Part shown: piece by piece, positions 11,718 through 22,754 of the stretch
Layout: each line of letters starts with the position of its first letter
How positions within the stretch are numbered: position 1 is the stretch's first letter
Made by a program: the position numbers and the translations under genes
DNA from: Stomorhina lunata
Lineage: Eukaryota; Arthropoda; Insecta; Diptera; Rhiniidae
Direction: 5' to 3'
Length of the DNA stretch: 64,000 nt
Assembly: GCA_933228675.1 (NCBI GenBank)
Contig: OW121744.1
Coordinates: 58,299,775 to 58,363,774, forward strand
The notes under the pieces: model-generated
Told to the model about the DNA's origin: nothing
What the model saw: the letters and a program-made list of their open reading frames with translations, nothing else
Database searches by the model: none

Positions 11718-12180
11718 TATTATATAGGTTTTAGTAGCGAAGATATCATGCTACCATTTGAGATAAATTACAGCTAAATTACTAAAAATGTTAATAAATC
11801 TGTTTTTATTTTTCGAAAGGGGCTAAGTTGAAGTCTCATGTTTACTAAAATTCACTTGTACTTTTTGTTAAACTTTAGTACATTTCATACCTATAAAATC
11901 TAAGAAATGTTCATTTGTAATGTATTCATCCCAAGTCAAACACTTTATTTTTGATTTCCAAAGAAAAACCCACCTCGAACCTCTATGAGGTCTTTTAAAA
12001 TGTTTGAGAAACACGTTGTGACAACTTGTCACAATATTGTTAATGTCTTCTTTGCAACCAGTTAAACCTTTAAACTTTTAAAGTAAACGACTGTTAATGT
12101 CAACACATTTTGGCATCATGAGTTTTGAGGTGATGGGTGGCAGTGTCTTTTCTACATTTATTTAACATTTGGCGAACTCG
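11718..12180. other. Spacer with no recognisable feature
   Basis: Low-complexity AT-rich sequence between the mariner and the target duplication of the RAG1/Transib-like element. No gene or repeat was seen. It is probably Camta intron. Confidence 0.4.
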
Positions 12181-12185
12181 CATCG
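12181..12185. other. Target-site duplication CATCG, left
   Basis: The five bases CATCG directly precede CACAGTGG and recur directly after CCACTGTG at 17691-17695. A GC-containing 5-bp duplication is what RAG and Transib transposases leave. Confidence 0.85.
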
Positions 12186-12192
12186 CACAGTG
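12186..12192 (+). promoter_or_regulatory. RSS-like heptamer CACAGTG, left end
   Basis: Exact match to the consensus recombination signal heptamer at the extreme left terminus. The next bases are GTTTACGGACGC and an A/T-rich stretch. I did not identify a nonamer at a fixed 12- or 23-base distance. Confidence 0.8.
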
Positions 12193-13595
12193 GTTTACGG
12201 ACGCTTTTTTTTGGAAATAATTCTTTAACTTTTGAACGACTGGAGATATTTGAATGAAATTTGACATGGTGATAGTCAAGGAGTATTCGAGTTGGTTTTT
12301 AAAAGCACTGGTCCATGAGGGGTCGGGAGAGTGATTGATGGACCTTCAAAGTTGGTCACCTCGGGTGTTCGACTTTTTTAAAAATTCGCCAAAAATCCAT
12401 TTATGTATGGATTGAAAAGAAATTTTAAACTTAAGTTGTCCTTGAGAAGATCTACAAAAAATACGCTTAAATGTGTAGGTTATCTCCTTTGGATTTCGAG
12501 ATATTTGGGTAAAAAGGAATTTTTAGGTTGATTTTTTACCTCTTTTTTTAAGCTTTTTTTGATCTGGTGGACGCATCTGAGGACCAAAAATTTTTTAAGA
12601 ATATTCTTTAAATTTGTAATAAAATTCTGAATAATTTTTGTGCAAGTTAGTTATAGAAATCTTCTTTTGTTTAAAAGTTAAAAATATTCAAAGTTGAAAC
12701 TTACAAAAAATTTCGCTTTTTTTTTAGTTTTTCCCCAAAAGATAGCTATATTTTTTCACTAATAAAAAAATATTTTCTTAAGAAACATAAAAAGATTTTT
12801 AAAGTTTTTAAAAGAAAACATAATGAGAATGCGTATAAAACAAATTTCTTGCTAATTGGACTTTTGGTCCTCGCACATGTCCTCTCCAAAAAATGGCAAT
12901 TTGTAAAAAAAAAAAATAGTTTAAACAAAAATTTCTCAAAAGGCAAAGCACCGATTTGAAAAAAATTATAATGTTCATATTTTCCAATATATCTGTTATT
13001 GATTAGAAAAGTTTTTTCTGAAACGCGCTGCAAATAGAGACAGTGTTGCCATATTTGTAAAAAAACTCATTTTTTGAAACACCTTTTTCCCCAGTTGGGA
13101 ATTGGGGAATTTTTAAGTTAAAATTGGGAATTTTTTTTAGTCTATTGCTTTTACATCTTATTGGTCTACATTACTACAAAATTTCATTGTAATATCTTTA
13201 TCCATGTCATTTCCACAGAATATCAAAGATTAAAAATATTTTCCTTAAAAAAGCAGAAAAACAATTTTTTTTTGTTTTACGATACAAAGTGTAAAAAAAG
13301 TAACGCACTTAAAAAAAACTTTTACTTAGTGCTAATCTCCTAGTCTTTCCCGATCTAATGATACTAAACATGTATATAAAGCATTAATACCGAGTCTTAA
13401 AAAACTCTGAAAACTTTGGCCCCCGTAGCATTTTTACACTGTTTATTTAAATATAAGTGATGAATTTGTGCATATAAAGTTAATTATCATACTCAAATAT
13501 TTCACTATTTTTAAGATGACAATGATCCTTCGCTAATAAACAAATATTTTCTTCAAAAAGATATAAATAGTTTTTTATTTTTTTAAAGAAAACAT
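12186..13595 (+). repeat. Left long inverted arm of the RAG1/Transib-like element
   Basis: Matches the reverse complement of 16305-17690 with only scattered differences. A 95-codon open frame in each arm differs by a single residue, and a 60-codon frame is identical in both. Homology ends around TTTTTTTAAAGAAAA near 13590. Within this arm and just inside it, a block around 12750-12970 is echoed in degenerate form at 13530-13720 (AAAGAAAACAT, GAATG, GGCACCGATTTG), indicating an older internal duplication. Confidence 0.85.
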
Positions 13596-14154
13596 TATAA
13601 GAATGACTTAAAAAAATTTTATTCGATTTTGCCTTTTGTTCCAAGCTAAAAAATAAAATTTTAGTAAAAGATTCTAAATAAGTAAGTACGAGTAAGGCAC
13701 CGATTTTGATAACAGTGTAAAGGTAATATATCCATAATTTGTAGCAAAAGTTTAATTAGAAGAGTACTTTTATAGTAACAGTGTGACAATTTATTTAAAA
13801 TAAGATTTAAAGGCATTTTTCCGGTATTTAAAATTGGTGTATTTGAAAAAATTGCAAAATTATGTTAAGGTTAAATGTTTTTTAATGTGAAAGTTAATGC
13901 AATAGGTAAAAATTGTTACAACTTGGGTTTTTCATAATGGTCAGAAAGGATATGGTTACTCACCTCCATACAGGTAGGTTTTACGAGACGCACATATTGG
14001 TTGAGTTATATATGCACCTATTTTTAGAGGTAAAAAATACATTAATTCATTGATTTCTTTATTATTCTTTGGATACAGGTATATATAAAAAATGTTTTTT
14101 TTTAATATAAAAAAGAAAGTTTTAAATGTAACTGCTATTAACAGTTAAAACATC

Positions 14155-16169
14155 ATGGCTATAACATTGGAATTTAAAGTGTTGTGCGATATTCTTTTTG
14201 AACAACCAAGCAGTTCGAGAGCAGAAAAAATTAAAATAATCATGCGATATGCTAAAAGTCAAACTAACTCCATGATTCTCAATAGTGAGGAAGACAAAGT
14301 CGTAAAATTTGTAAAGTTATTTGAACTTAAAATTAAGTCGGTTAATTACTGTTTAAAAAGATTTGAATCTAAATTTAAAGACTGGCTGAAGGACTCAATT
14401 GAGCTTAAAACTTCTGGTGCTGGAGCCCCTCTAAAAAACTATGATGATCTCGGAGAAAGATCTAAAAAGATGCGATTATCCGAAGTTCTTTCTACTCATT
14501 CGGATACTGAAATCAAAGATTCCTTTAAGGAAGTGCTCAAACGAAATAATCAACCAGCTGAAGCTAAACAAATAGCAGATATTCTCCCAGAGGCTTCTCC
14601 TAAACGTCTTAAGCGAATTATTAAGAGTATACCAACTCCTTCTTCTCAATCAGAATTTTCGGAGGAAGAAGCACTTGCTCTTATGCTCGAGTTGAAATTG
14701 AGTAAAAATAAATATATTAAACTCTGTAAGGCATTACGAGACAAAGGACACTCAATTTTACCAGGATATAATGCGTTATTAAAAACCAAAAAAAACTTAA
14801 TACCAACAAACGTGATAGGAGACGAAAGTGCATCTGTGGATTTATCAAAATTATTGGAAAATACGGCATCAAGGAAGAAGAAGCCAAGAAACTTGACAAC
14901 AAGGACTTAACTTTAATATGTAAATGGGGATGTGACGGTTTATCTGGATTACCGGAATACAAACAATCAACATCTCATCAGAACACAAATGACTACAGAA
15001 GCGTTTTTATGGCATCCCTAGTACCACTAAGATTAAGAAAGAATCGTTCTGAACCATCCACATCAAAAGAGCGTACTGAATATGTGTGGGTTAACACATC
15101 TCCAGGATCAAAGGCATTTTGCAGACCGATCAGATTCGAATATTTAAAAGAAAATGCAGCAAGCACAAAAAATTGGGTTGATGATATCAAATATTCAATA
15201 GACAATTTGAGTCCAGTCTGCATAGACATACATGGATATTTGATTAATGTAAATTTTGAGCTTCAATTGACAATGATAGATGGAAAAGTAAGCAACGCTA
15301 TAACGGAAACCCATTCAACTTGGAAATGCTCATTATGCGGAAAGAAGAAATCGGAATTTCTACAAACTTCAGAAGATGCATCAGCTAGTACTGCAATTAA
15401 TCAAGAGGTTCTGGAATTTGGTATATCGCCCCTACATGCACGTATCCGATTTTTAGAATTTATGCTACATATAGCATATGATCTGAAATATAGGAATATA
15501 CCTGATAATCAGCTAAAATCCGTGAGAAATAATAAGGAACTGATTGAAATGAGATCCAGTGAAAAAAAAAGGATTCAGGAAGAATTCAAAACTATGACGG
15601 GTCTAAACATAGACAAACCACTTGTAGGATATGGCAGTACAAACGATGGTAATACGGCCAGGCGATTCTTTGAAAATTATGAAACAACTTCAAAGATTAC
15701 TGGAATTGATGAGGAAGTTCTTCGTAAATGTTACGTAATATTATCGGCAATAAATAGCAAATATCAAATAAATGCTGAAAAATTTCATTGCTATGCCCTC
15801 AACGCGTTAACTCGTATACGACATTTGTATCACTGGAAAGAAATTACACCAACAGTTCATAAAGTCCTTCAACATGGTCGTGAAATAATTGAATCAAATC
15901 TTCTCCCACTTGGTGAACTGACAGAAGAGGCCCAGGAAGCGCGGAATTCAGATTTCAAGTATATCCAACTATTTAATACCAGAAAATGCTCAAGAAAATC
16001 GCAAAATCAGGATCTAATAAATTATCTCTTGTTGTCTTCTGATCCTGCTCTATCAACGATAAGAAAGAAATGGTGGAGCAGTTATACAAAAACTTCTGAA
16101 AACGAACACCTGGAAGAGGTTCTTGATATAATAGATTGTACTGATTATTTTACTGAAAATAAAAATTAA
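14155..16169 (+). CDS. RAG1/Transib-like DDE transposase with one frameshift
   Basis: Two frames, 14155-14910 and 15009-16169 (the second opens further upstream, through 14865), join into about 671 residues if one A is restored in the A-run at 14847-14850. The catalytic core follows RAG1 order. The first Asp is in CDGLSG (14934). The second Asp is in TMIDGKV (15279), 16 residues before the first Cys of CSLC, the zinc pair of RAG1. LHARIRFLEF and GNTARRFF correspond to the RAG1 LHCDIGNA and GNFARKLM segments. VHKVLQH gives the H-x4-H zinc pair, and EIIE then precedes AQEARN, whose Glu (15936) is the third catalytic residue. Spacings of about 115 and 219 residues compare with 108 and 254 in RAG1. 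The N-terminal 250 residues are lysine-rich and unassigned. All metal-binding residues are present, so one base separates this copy from an intact gene. Confidence 0.85.
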
Positions 16170-16304
16170 GTAAATAACTACTTTTATATAAATATGTAAT
16201 AAAAACTGTAAGTTTAAACTTTAACTACAAATACTTCAATAAAATGTATTTCACCTTTTAATATAAGTACAAATTATTTACATTTTGATATTTCATAAAT
16301 CCTC

Positions 16305-17690
16305 ATGATATTTTCTTTAAAAAAATAAAAAAATATTTGTTTGTTATCGAAGGATCATTGTCATCTTATAGTGAAATATTTGAGTATGATTATTAATTTT
16401 ATATGCACAAATTCATCACTTATATTTAAATAAACAGTGTAAAAATGCTACGGGGGCCAAAGTTTTCAGAGTTTTTTAAGACTCGGTATTAATGCTTTAT
16501 ATACATGTTTAGTATCATTAGATCGGGAAAGACTAGGAGATTAGCACTAAGTAAAAGTTTTTTTTAAGTGCGTTACTTTTTTTACACTTTGTATCGTAAA
16601 ACAAAAAAAAATTGTTTTTCTGCTTTTTTAAGGAAAATATTTTTAATCTTTGATATTCTGTGGAAATGACATGGATAAAGATATTACAATGAAATTTTGT
16701 AGTAATGTAGACCAATAAGATGTAAAAGCAATAGACTAAAAAAAATTCCCAATTTTAACTTAAAAATTCCCCAATTCCCAACTGGGGAAAAAGGTGTTTC
16801 AAAAAATGAGTTTTTTTACAAATATGGCAACACTGTCTCTATTTGCAGCGCGTTTCAGAAAAAACTTTTCTAATCAATAACAGATATATTGGAAAATATG
16901 AACATTATAATTTTTTTCAAATCGGTGCTTTGCCTTTTGAGAAATTTTTGTTTAAACTAATTTTTTTTTTTACAAATTGCCATTTTTTGGAGAGGACATG
17001 TGCGAGGACCAAAAGTCCAATTAGCAAGAAATTTGTTTTATACGCATTCTCATTATGTTTTCTTTTAAAAACTTTAAAAATCTTTTTATGTTTCTTAAGA
17101 AAATATTTTTTTATTAGTGAAAAAATATAGCTATCTTTTGGGGAAAAACTAAAAAAAAAGCGAAATTTTTTGTAAGTTTCAACTTTGAATATTTTTAACT
17201 TTTAAACAAAAGAAGATTTCTATAACTAACTTGCACAAAAATTATTCAGAATCTTATTACAAATTTAAAGAATATTCTTAAAAAATTTTTGGTCCTCAGA
17301 TGCGTCCACCAGATCAAAAAAAGCTTAAAAAAAGAGGTAAAAAATCAACCTAAAAATTCCTTTTTACCCAAATATCTCGAAATCCAAAGGAGATAACCTA
17401 CACATTTAAGCATATTTTTTGTAGATCTTCTCAAGGACAACTTAAGTTTAAAATTTCTTTTCAATCCATACATAAATGGATTTTTGGCGAATTTTTAAAA
17501 AAATCGAACACCCGAGGTGACCAACTTTGAAGGTCCATCAATCACTCTCCCGACCCCTCATGGACCAGTGCTTTTAAAAACCAACTCAAATACTCCTTGA
17601 CTACCACCATGTCAAATTTCATTCAAATATCTCCAGTCGTTCAAAAGTTACAGAATTATTTCCAAAAAAAAGCGTCCGTAAACCACTGTG
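16305..17690 (-). repeat. Right long inverted arm of the RAG1/Transib-like element
   Basis: Reverse complement of the left arm, ending CCACTGTG at 17690. It carries mirror copies of the short open frames in the left arm; these are not regarded as genes. Confidence 0.85.
17684..17690 (-). promoter_or_regulatory. RSS-like heptamer CACAGTG, right end (inverted)
   Basis: CACTGTG on the plus strand is CACAGTG read inward from the right terminus, mirroring the left end. Confidence 0.8.
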
Positions 17691-17695
17691 CATCG
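17691..17695. other. Target-site duplication CATCG, right
   Basis: Second copy of the pentamer at 12181-12185, directly abutting the right terminus. Confidence 0.85.
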
Positions 17696-18031
17696 TCAAT
17701 GCCATCAAAAGTAAACAAAACTTGACTTCAAGTCAAACAAACGAACGAAAACAACAAAACAAGACATTAAATTTAAATAAAATAAGAAATAATATAATTC
17801 TTTTCCGAAATAGAATAGATGGATAGATGATGGATTCTTGTATTTAAATGCAAGTAAAATTTTCGAATAAAAATGATTTTAAACTTTGAATAATCTACAT
17901 TTTTCTCCAAAAGTTTTCTGCCAAAATTTGTATGATGGGGTGAATGTAAAAAATGTAAAATATGCAACTACACACTTGAGTGATAAACTTTTAAGTATGA
18001 AAGAAACAAAAAAAAAAAAACAAAAACTGAC

Positions 18032-18123
18032 CTCATTTGTATTCCAACGATGACGTTGTGACGGGAAATTGTCAGCTCTTGGCAAGCTTTCCAAATTGTC
18101 TGGTAGTTTGATGGGATCACCAT
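18032..18123 (-). CDS. Camta: Camta exon: start of CG-1 DNA-binding domain
   Basis: A 92-base minus-strand exon. It is preceded by a pyrimidine-rich tract ending TTTATTTTCAG and followed by the donor GTCAGT after AATGAG. It enters with two bases of a split codon and then reads 30 full codons. The peptide includes IKLPDNLESLPRAD and QRHRWNTNE. In animal CAMTA proteins the segment ERHRWNTNEEIA or QRHRWNTNEEIA opens the CG-1 domain, and the fly protein carries the LPDNLESLPRAD segment just before it. CAMTA is a nuclear calmodulin-responsive transcription factor with CG-1, TIG, ankyrin and IQ regions; in Drosophila it tunes photoresponse termination. The next exon (EIAA onwards) should lie at lower coordinates on this strand, and upstream exons at higher ones; neither was found here. 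Confidence 0.87.
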
Positions 18124-19300
18124 CTGAAAATAAAAGTTAAAAGTAGAAAAACAATAAATAAATAGACATTAGAATATAATAAATATTTCATTTTCTTTTT
18201 GTTGTTCAACTCCTTGATAAAGGACATTTTAAAGCAAATAAAAACTATATAGGCAACAACAAAATACTCATCAGGAAAATCAATTTGTTTTCGAAGAGCT
18301 TTGCTAGAAATTATATAAAAATACATAAACATCGGAAGAATGAACACTTGAATATTTAAACGAACGAATCCATTTGATATTTAAAGATAGAAAAACTGTT
18401 GAACTAAAAAAGTGAAATTAAATTGTATATTAAAGTTAATATTTGAAAGAAAGTATTAAGTATCAAACATTTTTTTCTAATTCACTCCTATCGACTTATC
18501 ACCTTATGATTATAACTCAAAATTTCTCTTTTTCTTTAAAATCTTCTTTTTTTAAAGCATGATTTTTGAGATAATAATTTAGATTTTTCCCTTTTTTCTA
18601 TTTTGACTTATCCCATTTTGAATATAACTCAAAATTGCTCTATTTAATTAAATTTTTTTTTGTTTCTAAAACAATACTACCGATTTTCCCTTTTTCACAT
18701 ATTTTTCCTCTTTGTTTATTGTCTTTAGTCATAATTATTAAATTGAGTTCACACTCTTAAATGTCGACGTTTACATAATCAAAATCATACTTAAGGGTCC
18801 TTTTGGCAAAATCCAATATTCAACAAATTATTCAAATTTATGATAATTGACTCTTTGACATTTTCATTTCGAGTAGTAAATTGATACATAAACAAAACAC
18901 ATGCCTACTACACATATAACAAGTCACTTTACACTGGATGTTCTTAACACAAAGTCGAACAGTTTTGGGTATTGAAATATATAAAGGAACAATATTCAAA
19001 TATAGATTTTTACGAAATCTTTAATGTAACGATGTTGCGTGAGGTCGTTTTGAAAAGTCCCATTAAAAAAAGAGAGCTTACCACTTTTACTCTAATTCGG
19101 AAACAACAAATGGAGAATACTATCCAATGAGAGGAAGCTAAGGCACACACACGGGTTAAAAAAATGTATTTTTGTTTGTGCGTTCATGTGTTTTTTATTC
19201 TTCTTTATCCATTTTAATTTCATTTTCGACAGAAAAAAAATGTATGGAGTGCAATACAATTATATTATAGAGTCTTTGTTTAAATGTTAAATAGAAAAAC
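18124..19300 (-). other. Probable Camta intron upstream of the exon
   Basis: No further exon was recognised. The stretch includes a degenerate direct repeat near 18493-18720, where GACTTATCACCTTATGATTA and GACTTATCCCATTTTGAATA each precede TAACTCAAAATT. The rest is AT-rich. The assignment to intron is inferred from the exon at 18032-18123. Confidence 0.5.
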
Positions 19301-20076
19301 CAGAGACCGGATTTTAATACTTTTAGAACAATATTTTCATGTTTTAATCCATAAAAAAACAATAATTGAAGTTTAAAAAAATATTAAAAATCCCTCATGA
19401 TTTTTATTTGTTCAAAAATTTTGTTCCTTTTTTCAATCCGATGAAAATAAAATATAAAAAAATCGTTTGGGATATTTATCAGTACAGTTCAAAATTATTT
19501 TCATCTTTTTTCATCCGATGAAAATAAATTTTGATAGAAAAAATTCAAATTTTATTTCTGAATTTGTCCGTGTATAAAACATCTTTAGGACGTTTAAATA
19601 GCAATAAATTCAATTATTGTTGCAAATTTTATATTGAAATGTGTTTGGGCAACAAATGGTCGTTGTCTAAGTGCGTTTAAAACGTTAAAAAGTTATTTTG
19701 TTTTTGGAAATAGCGACACGAATCAAAGAAACCACCAATAGTTCCCATTAGAACTATTATCTTTAACTTCGATGTCCTAAAAAATTGCAATAAACTGTAA
19801 ACATTCATACATTCATTGTTGAAAATTTTAAAATTTCATAAACATTTTATTTTTTCAAAGTCAAAACAGAAGTTCAAAAATAAAACAATCAATAAAATAT
19901 TTTTCTGTTCGGATATTTATCGTTATAGATATTTAAAATTTTCATCATGAGGGACATTTATATTTCAAATATAAATCCATCTTTTTTTATTTTTCGATCG
20001 AAATGAAAATAAATTTTCATCGGCAATGATATTTATACTTGATGGATTTAAAAAATAAAACGATCTCCGGTCTCTG
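19301..20076. mobile_element. hAT-type non-autonomous element with perfect 8-bp TSD
   Basis: Ends CAGAGACCGG and CCGGTCTCTG are perfect 10-bp inverted repeats. The eight bases AGAAAAAC occur immediately outside both ends (19293-19300 and 20077-20084). An 8-bp duplication with CAG...CTG termini is diagnostic of the hAT superfamily. The 776-bp interior has no open frame and repeats blocks such as ATCCGATGAAAATAAA. Confidence 0.92.
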
Positions 20077-20148
20077 AGAAAAACATATAGTGTAAAGATG
20101 CCCTAAACGAAGCACACATGTTTATGAGTGGCAACCATTTGTCACTTG

Positions 20149-20173
20149 TATGTGTGTGTGTGTTTGTGTGTTA
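20149..20173. repeat. (GT)n microsatellite
   Basis: A short, interrupted run of GT dinucleotides. Confidence 0.7.
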
Positions 20174-20339
20174 GTCTAATCGTTTGCGATGAAAAGGAAC
20201 TCAAACCTTTTAAGAATATCATTGGTTTGATTTGTGTATTAATATGATACAGATGATTTATATCTTTTTAAATACATAAAATACAAAATATTTATACAGT
20301 ATAAGTTTTGTCATAAATTCCCAAATAGATTACCTTCTC

Positions 20340-20708
20340 ATACCTCGACACTTAGACTTTTTATAACCTTTAGACTTTTTATAACCTTTATTACCATAGA
20401 TAGAAAGTGTATATTGGGTTTATGCTGACGTTTGTAACTCATAAAAATATTGGTCAGAGCCCCACCTTTTGTTATGCGGGTCGACTCAGAATGTCCGTAA
20501 GGCTGGCTGGTTATCCATGTAGGCTTGTTATCAAAGAACACGTCGTAGCTTTAAAGATAATTTGATGAAATTTGCCACAGTCTCAATTTTGGTCCAAGGA
20601 GCCTTATAGTTTTTGGGCAAAATCAGATTACTATTTCGGGTACTTTCCGGAATAGATTTTTTACATTTTGGAATGAGCTTGAAGAAACAAACGAAACCAC
20701 TGTGCGGT
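20340..20708 (-). repeat. Dispersed repeat family A remnant, reversed
   Basis: On the minus strand the order AAATTTCATCAAATTATCTTTA, then a CATTCTGAGTCGACC block, then ACCAATATTTTTATGAGTTA and CAAACGTCAGCATAAA matches the 3' half of family A, especially its copy at 40425-42738. It is strongly diverged, and abuts the MITE that starts at 20709. Confidence 0.65.
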
Positions 20709-21530
20709 CCCAGTAAGAACAGTGTCAAACGTTTGAAATATGATAACTTTTACATTTGATATCAAACGTTTTTTTCAAACTTTTTTCAAACCTGAACAGA
20801 TGTTTGAGATTCACATTCATTTTCAAATGAGGGTTCATTTGAGAATAAACGTTTGAAAAATGATAGTTTCTCAAATTGAGCATAAAGGTTATTCTCAAAT
20901 CATCATCAAACCCTAAGATGATTTGAGAATAATTTGAAAAATGGTGTTATAAAAATTTGATATCAAACCTTATTTCAAATTTTTTCAAACATAAAAAAAA
21001 TAATTTTATGTTAAAAAAATAATGTTTAAGATATTTTAATGGAATGGCATTGCATTTCAAAGAAATTCGTTATTTCTTTCGGATTTTTTTAAAATTGATC
21101 CATATTTGAATATAAAACCTTGCTTAAAAAATGTCAACATTAAAAATTCAATAATATTCATATGCATAAGTAAATTTTCTTTGTTTCTTGAATTTTTTTT
21201 TACCTAACAATAAAAAATATATTTTAAGCAAAAGAATTCAAATATGATGCACCGTTTTCAAAAACAAAATAAACAAACTCAAAAATACAACGCCATTTTA
21301 TTTACGTTCCACATGTAGATGATATCCACATTTGAAAAACCTTTGAGAATGAGGTTTGATAATGATTTGAGAATAAAGGCATTTCTCAATTTGAGAATAA
21401 AGTCCCCTTTTTGTTGAGAACGCTATTATTCTCAAATCAGTATCAAATCAGTATCAAACGTTTGACCTTTGAAAAAAGATTTATTTTCAAATCATCCTCA
21501 ATTTGAGAATAAACCTTTTTTCTTACTGGG
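20709..21530. mobile_element. MITE CCCAGTAAGAA, copy 1
   Basis: Ends CCCAGTAAGAA and TTCTTACTGGG are inverted. The 822-bp interior is full of TTTGAGAATA and CAAACGTTTGA blocks in both orientations, so it could fold extensively. It has no open frame. A truncated second copy lies at 56224-56836. No clear target duplication was identified. Confidence 0.75.
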
Positions 21531-21719
21531 GTAGTCCAATAAGAAAACCGAATTCTGAGTATAATACGAGGGCGGTTCGGAAACTTCTTAGCCTACCAAT
21601 GAAAGAGAATAGTTAGTTTTTCAAAAATATTTTTATTTTTCAATATAGTCTCCTTAAACTTCAATACACTTAGTCCAACGCTTTTCTAGCAATTCTATCC
21701 CTTGATTAAAATAGTTTTC

Positions 21720-22654
21720 CTCAAGGTCTTCAAAATAGTGGCTTACAGCTGTAATTGCATCTTCATTTGAGGTAAAACGCTTGCCAGCAAGGAATTTTTT
21801 TTAGATTTGGGAACAGGTAAAAGTCACTGGGAGCTAAATCAGGATAATAAGCTGATTTTAGCCATCGTTGAAACACTCTTGTGCGCTGGTGCGTTAGCTT
21901 GATGAAAAATTATTTTTTTGTGTTGTAAGCCAGGACGTTTTTCTCGAATTTGTACATTTAATTGATCCAAAAGGTTGCACTAGTACTCTGAATTTATTGT
22001 TTTACCCTTTTGCAGATAGTCAACCAATAAAATACCTTTGAAGTCCCAAAAAACCGTTGCCATAACCTTACCAGCCGATTAAATTGCTTTTGCCTTCTTT
22101 GGGGCACTTCCTTCAGCTTCAGTCCATTGTTTGGATTGTTGTTCCTTTGTCTCTGGAGTATAGTGGTGGATCCATGTCTCATCAACAGTTATGAAACGAC
22201 GCTTAAAATCCATTTTATTTCGCTTAAAACGATCCAAAGAAGCTTGAGAAATGTTCATTCTTATGCGTTTTTGGTCGACTGTTGGCAAATGCGGCACCCA
22301 TCATGCAGAAAGCTTTTTCATCTGTAGTTCTTCATGCAAAATGAAATGGACTCGATCATTTGAGATGCCTATGATATTAGCTATTTCACGCACTTTTATT
22401 CGTCGTTCATTTAATGCCACATCATGCACTTTGGCTACAATTTCTGTTGTTGTTGCTGTTTTTGGACGTCCACTACGTAGTTCATTTTCAATGCTTGTAC
22501 GACCACGCTTAAATTCAGCAACCCAATTTTTTACTGTTGCATATGAAGGAGCACTTTCACCTAACACATTCACCATATCATTATGAATTTCTTGTCCCGA
22601 TAAACCTTTTTTATGTAAATATTTAATGACACCACGTATTTCTAATTTTTCCAT
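21720..22654 (-). pseudogene. mariner DD34D transposase, broken
   Basis: The start (MEKLEIRGVIKYLHKKGLSG) and the helix-turn-helix region with the linker RSGRPKT are intact to about residue 117. The catalytic part continues in other frames: TVDETWIHHYTPETKEQ supplies the first Asp, FHQANAPAHKS has Ala where the second Asp should be, and YPDLAPSDFYLF carries the third Asp. Frame changes lie near 22300, 22080 and 21870. The Asp-to-Ala change alone would abolish catalysis. The motifs are those of canonical DD34D mariners. Confidence 0.85.
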
Positions 22655-22754
22655 TGTAAAAAAATAGAGGATGCGTCTTTTGTGAACATCTGTTTTTATA
22701 TGAAGGAGTTACCAGATCGAAACAAAATTTAACATGTGTTTATAGCAGAGATGG

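Larger units (their letters stand above)
12186..17690 (+). mobile_element. RAG1/Transib-like DNA transposon, apparently complete
   Basis: A 5505-bp element with termini CACAGTGGTTTACGGACGC and GCGTCCGTAAACCACTGTG. The outer seven bases equal the V(D)J recombination signal heptamer CACAGTG. Inverted arms of about 1.4 kb (12186-13595 and 16305-17690) are almost identical. The centre holds one transposase gene (14155-16169, plus strand) with one apparent frameshift, followed by AATAAA-type signals near 16198 and 16238. No second gene resembling RAG2 is visible. It lies about 340 bases from the Camta exon, in the intron downstream of it. The near-identity of the arms suggests recent insertion or ongoing homogenisation. 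Confidence 0.9.

Noticed and set aside
12746..13033. 95-codon minus-strand frame in the left arm, mirrored at 16843-17130
   Set aside because: Its presence in both arms follows from the inverted repeat. The composition is Phe/Lys-rich as expected from A/T runs, and no motif or start context supports a gene.
14910..15009. Programmed frameshift or an intron joining the two transposase frames
   Set aside because: The overlap occurs at an ordinary A-run without a clear slippery heptamer and structure, and there are no splice signals that would preserve the CDG motif; a simple 1-base loss is sufficient.
20690..20708. CCACTGTG near 20704 as a third RAG/Transib-type right end
   Set aside because: No matching left end, arm similarity or pentamer duplication was found; the sequence just to the left fits family A.
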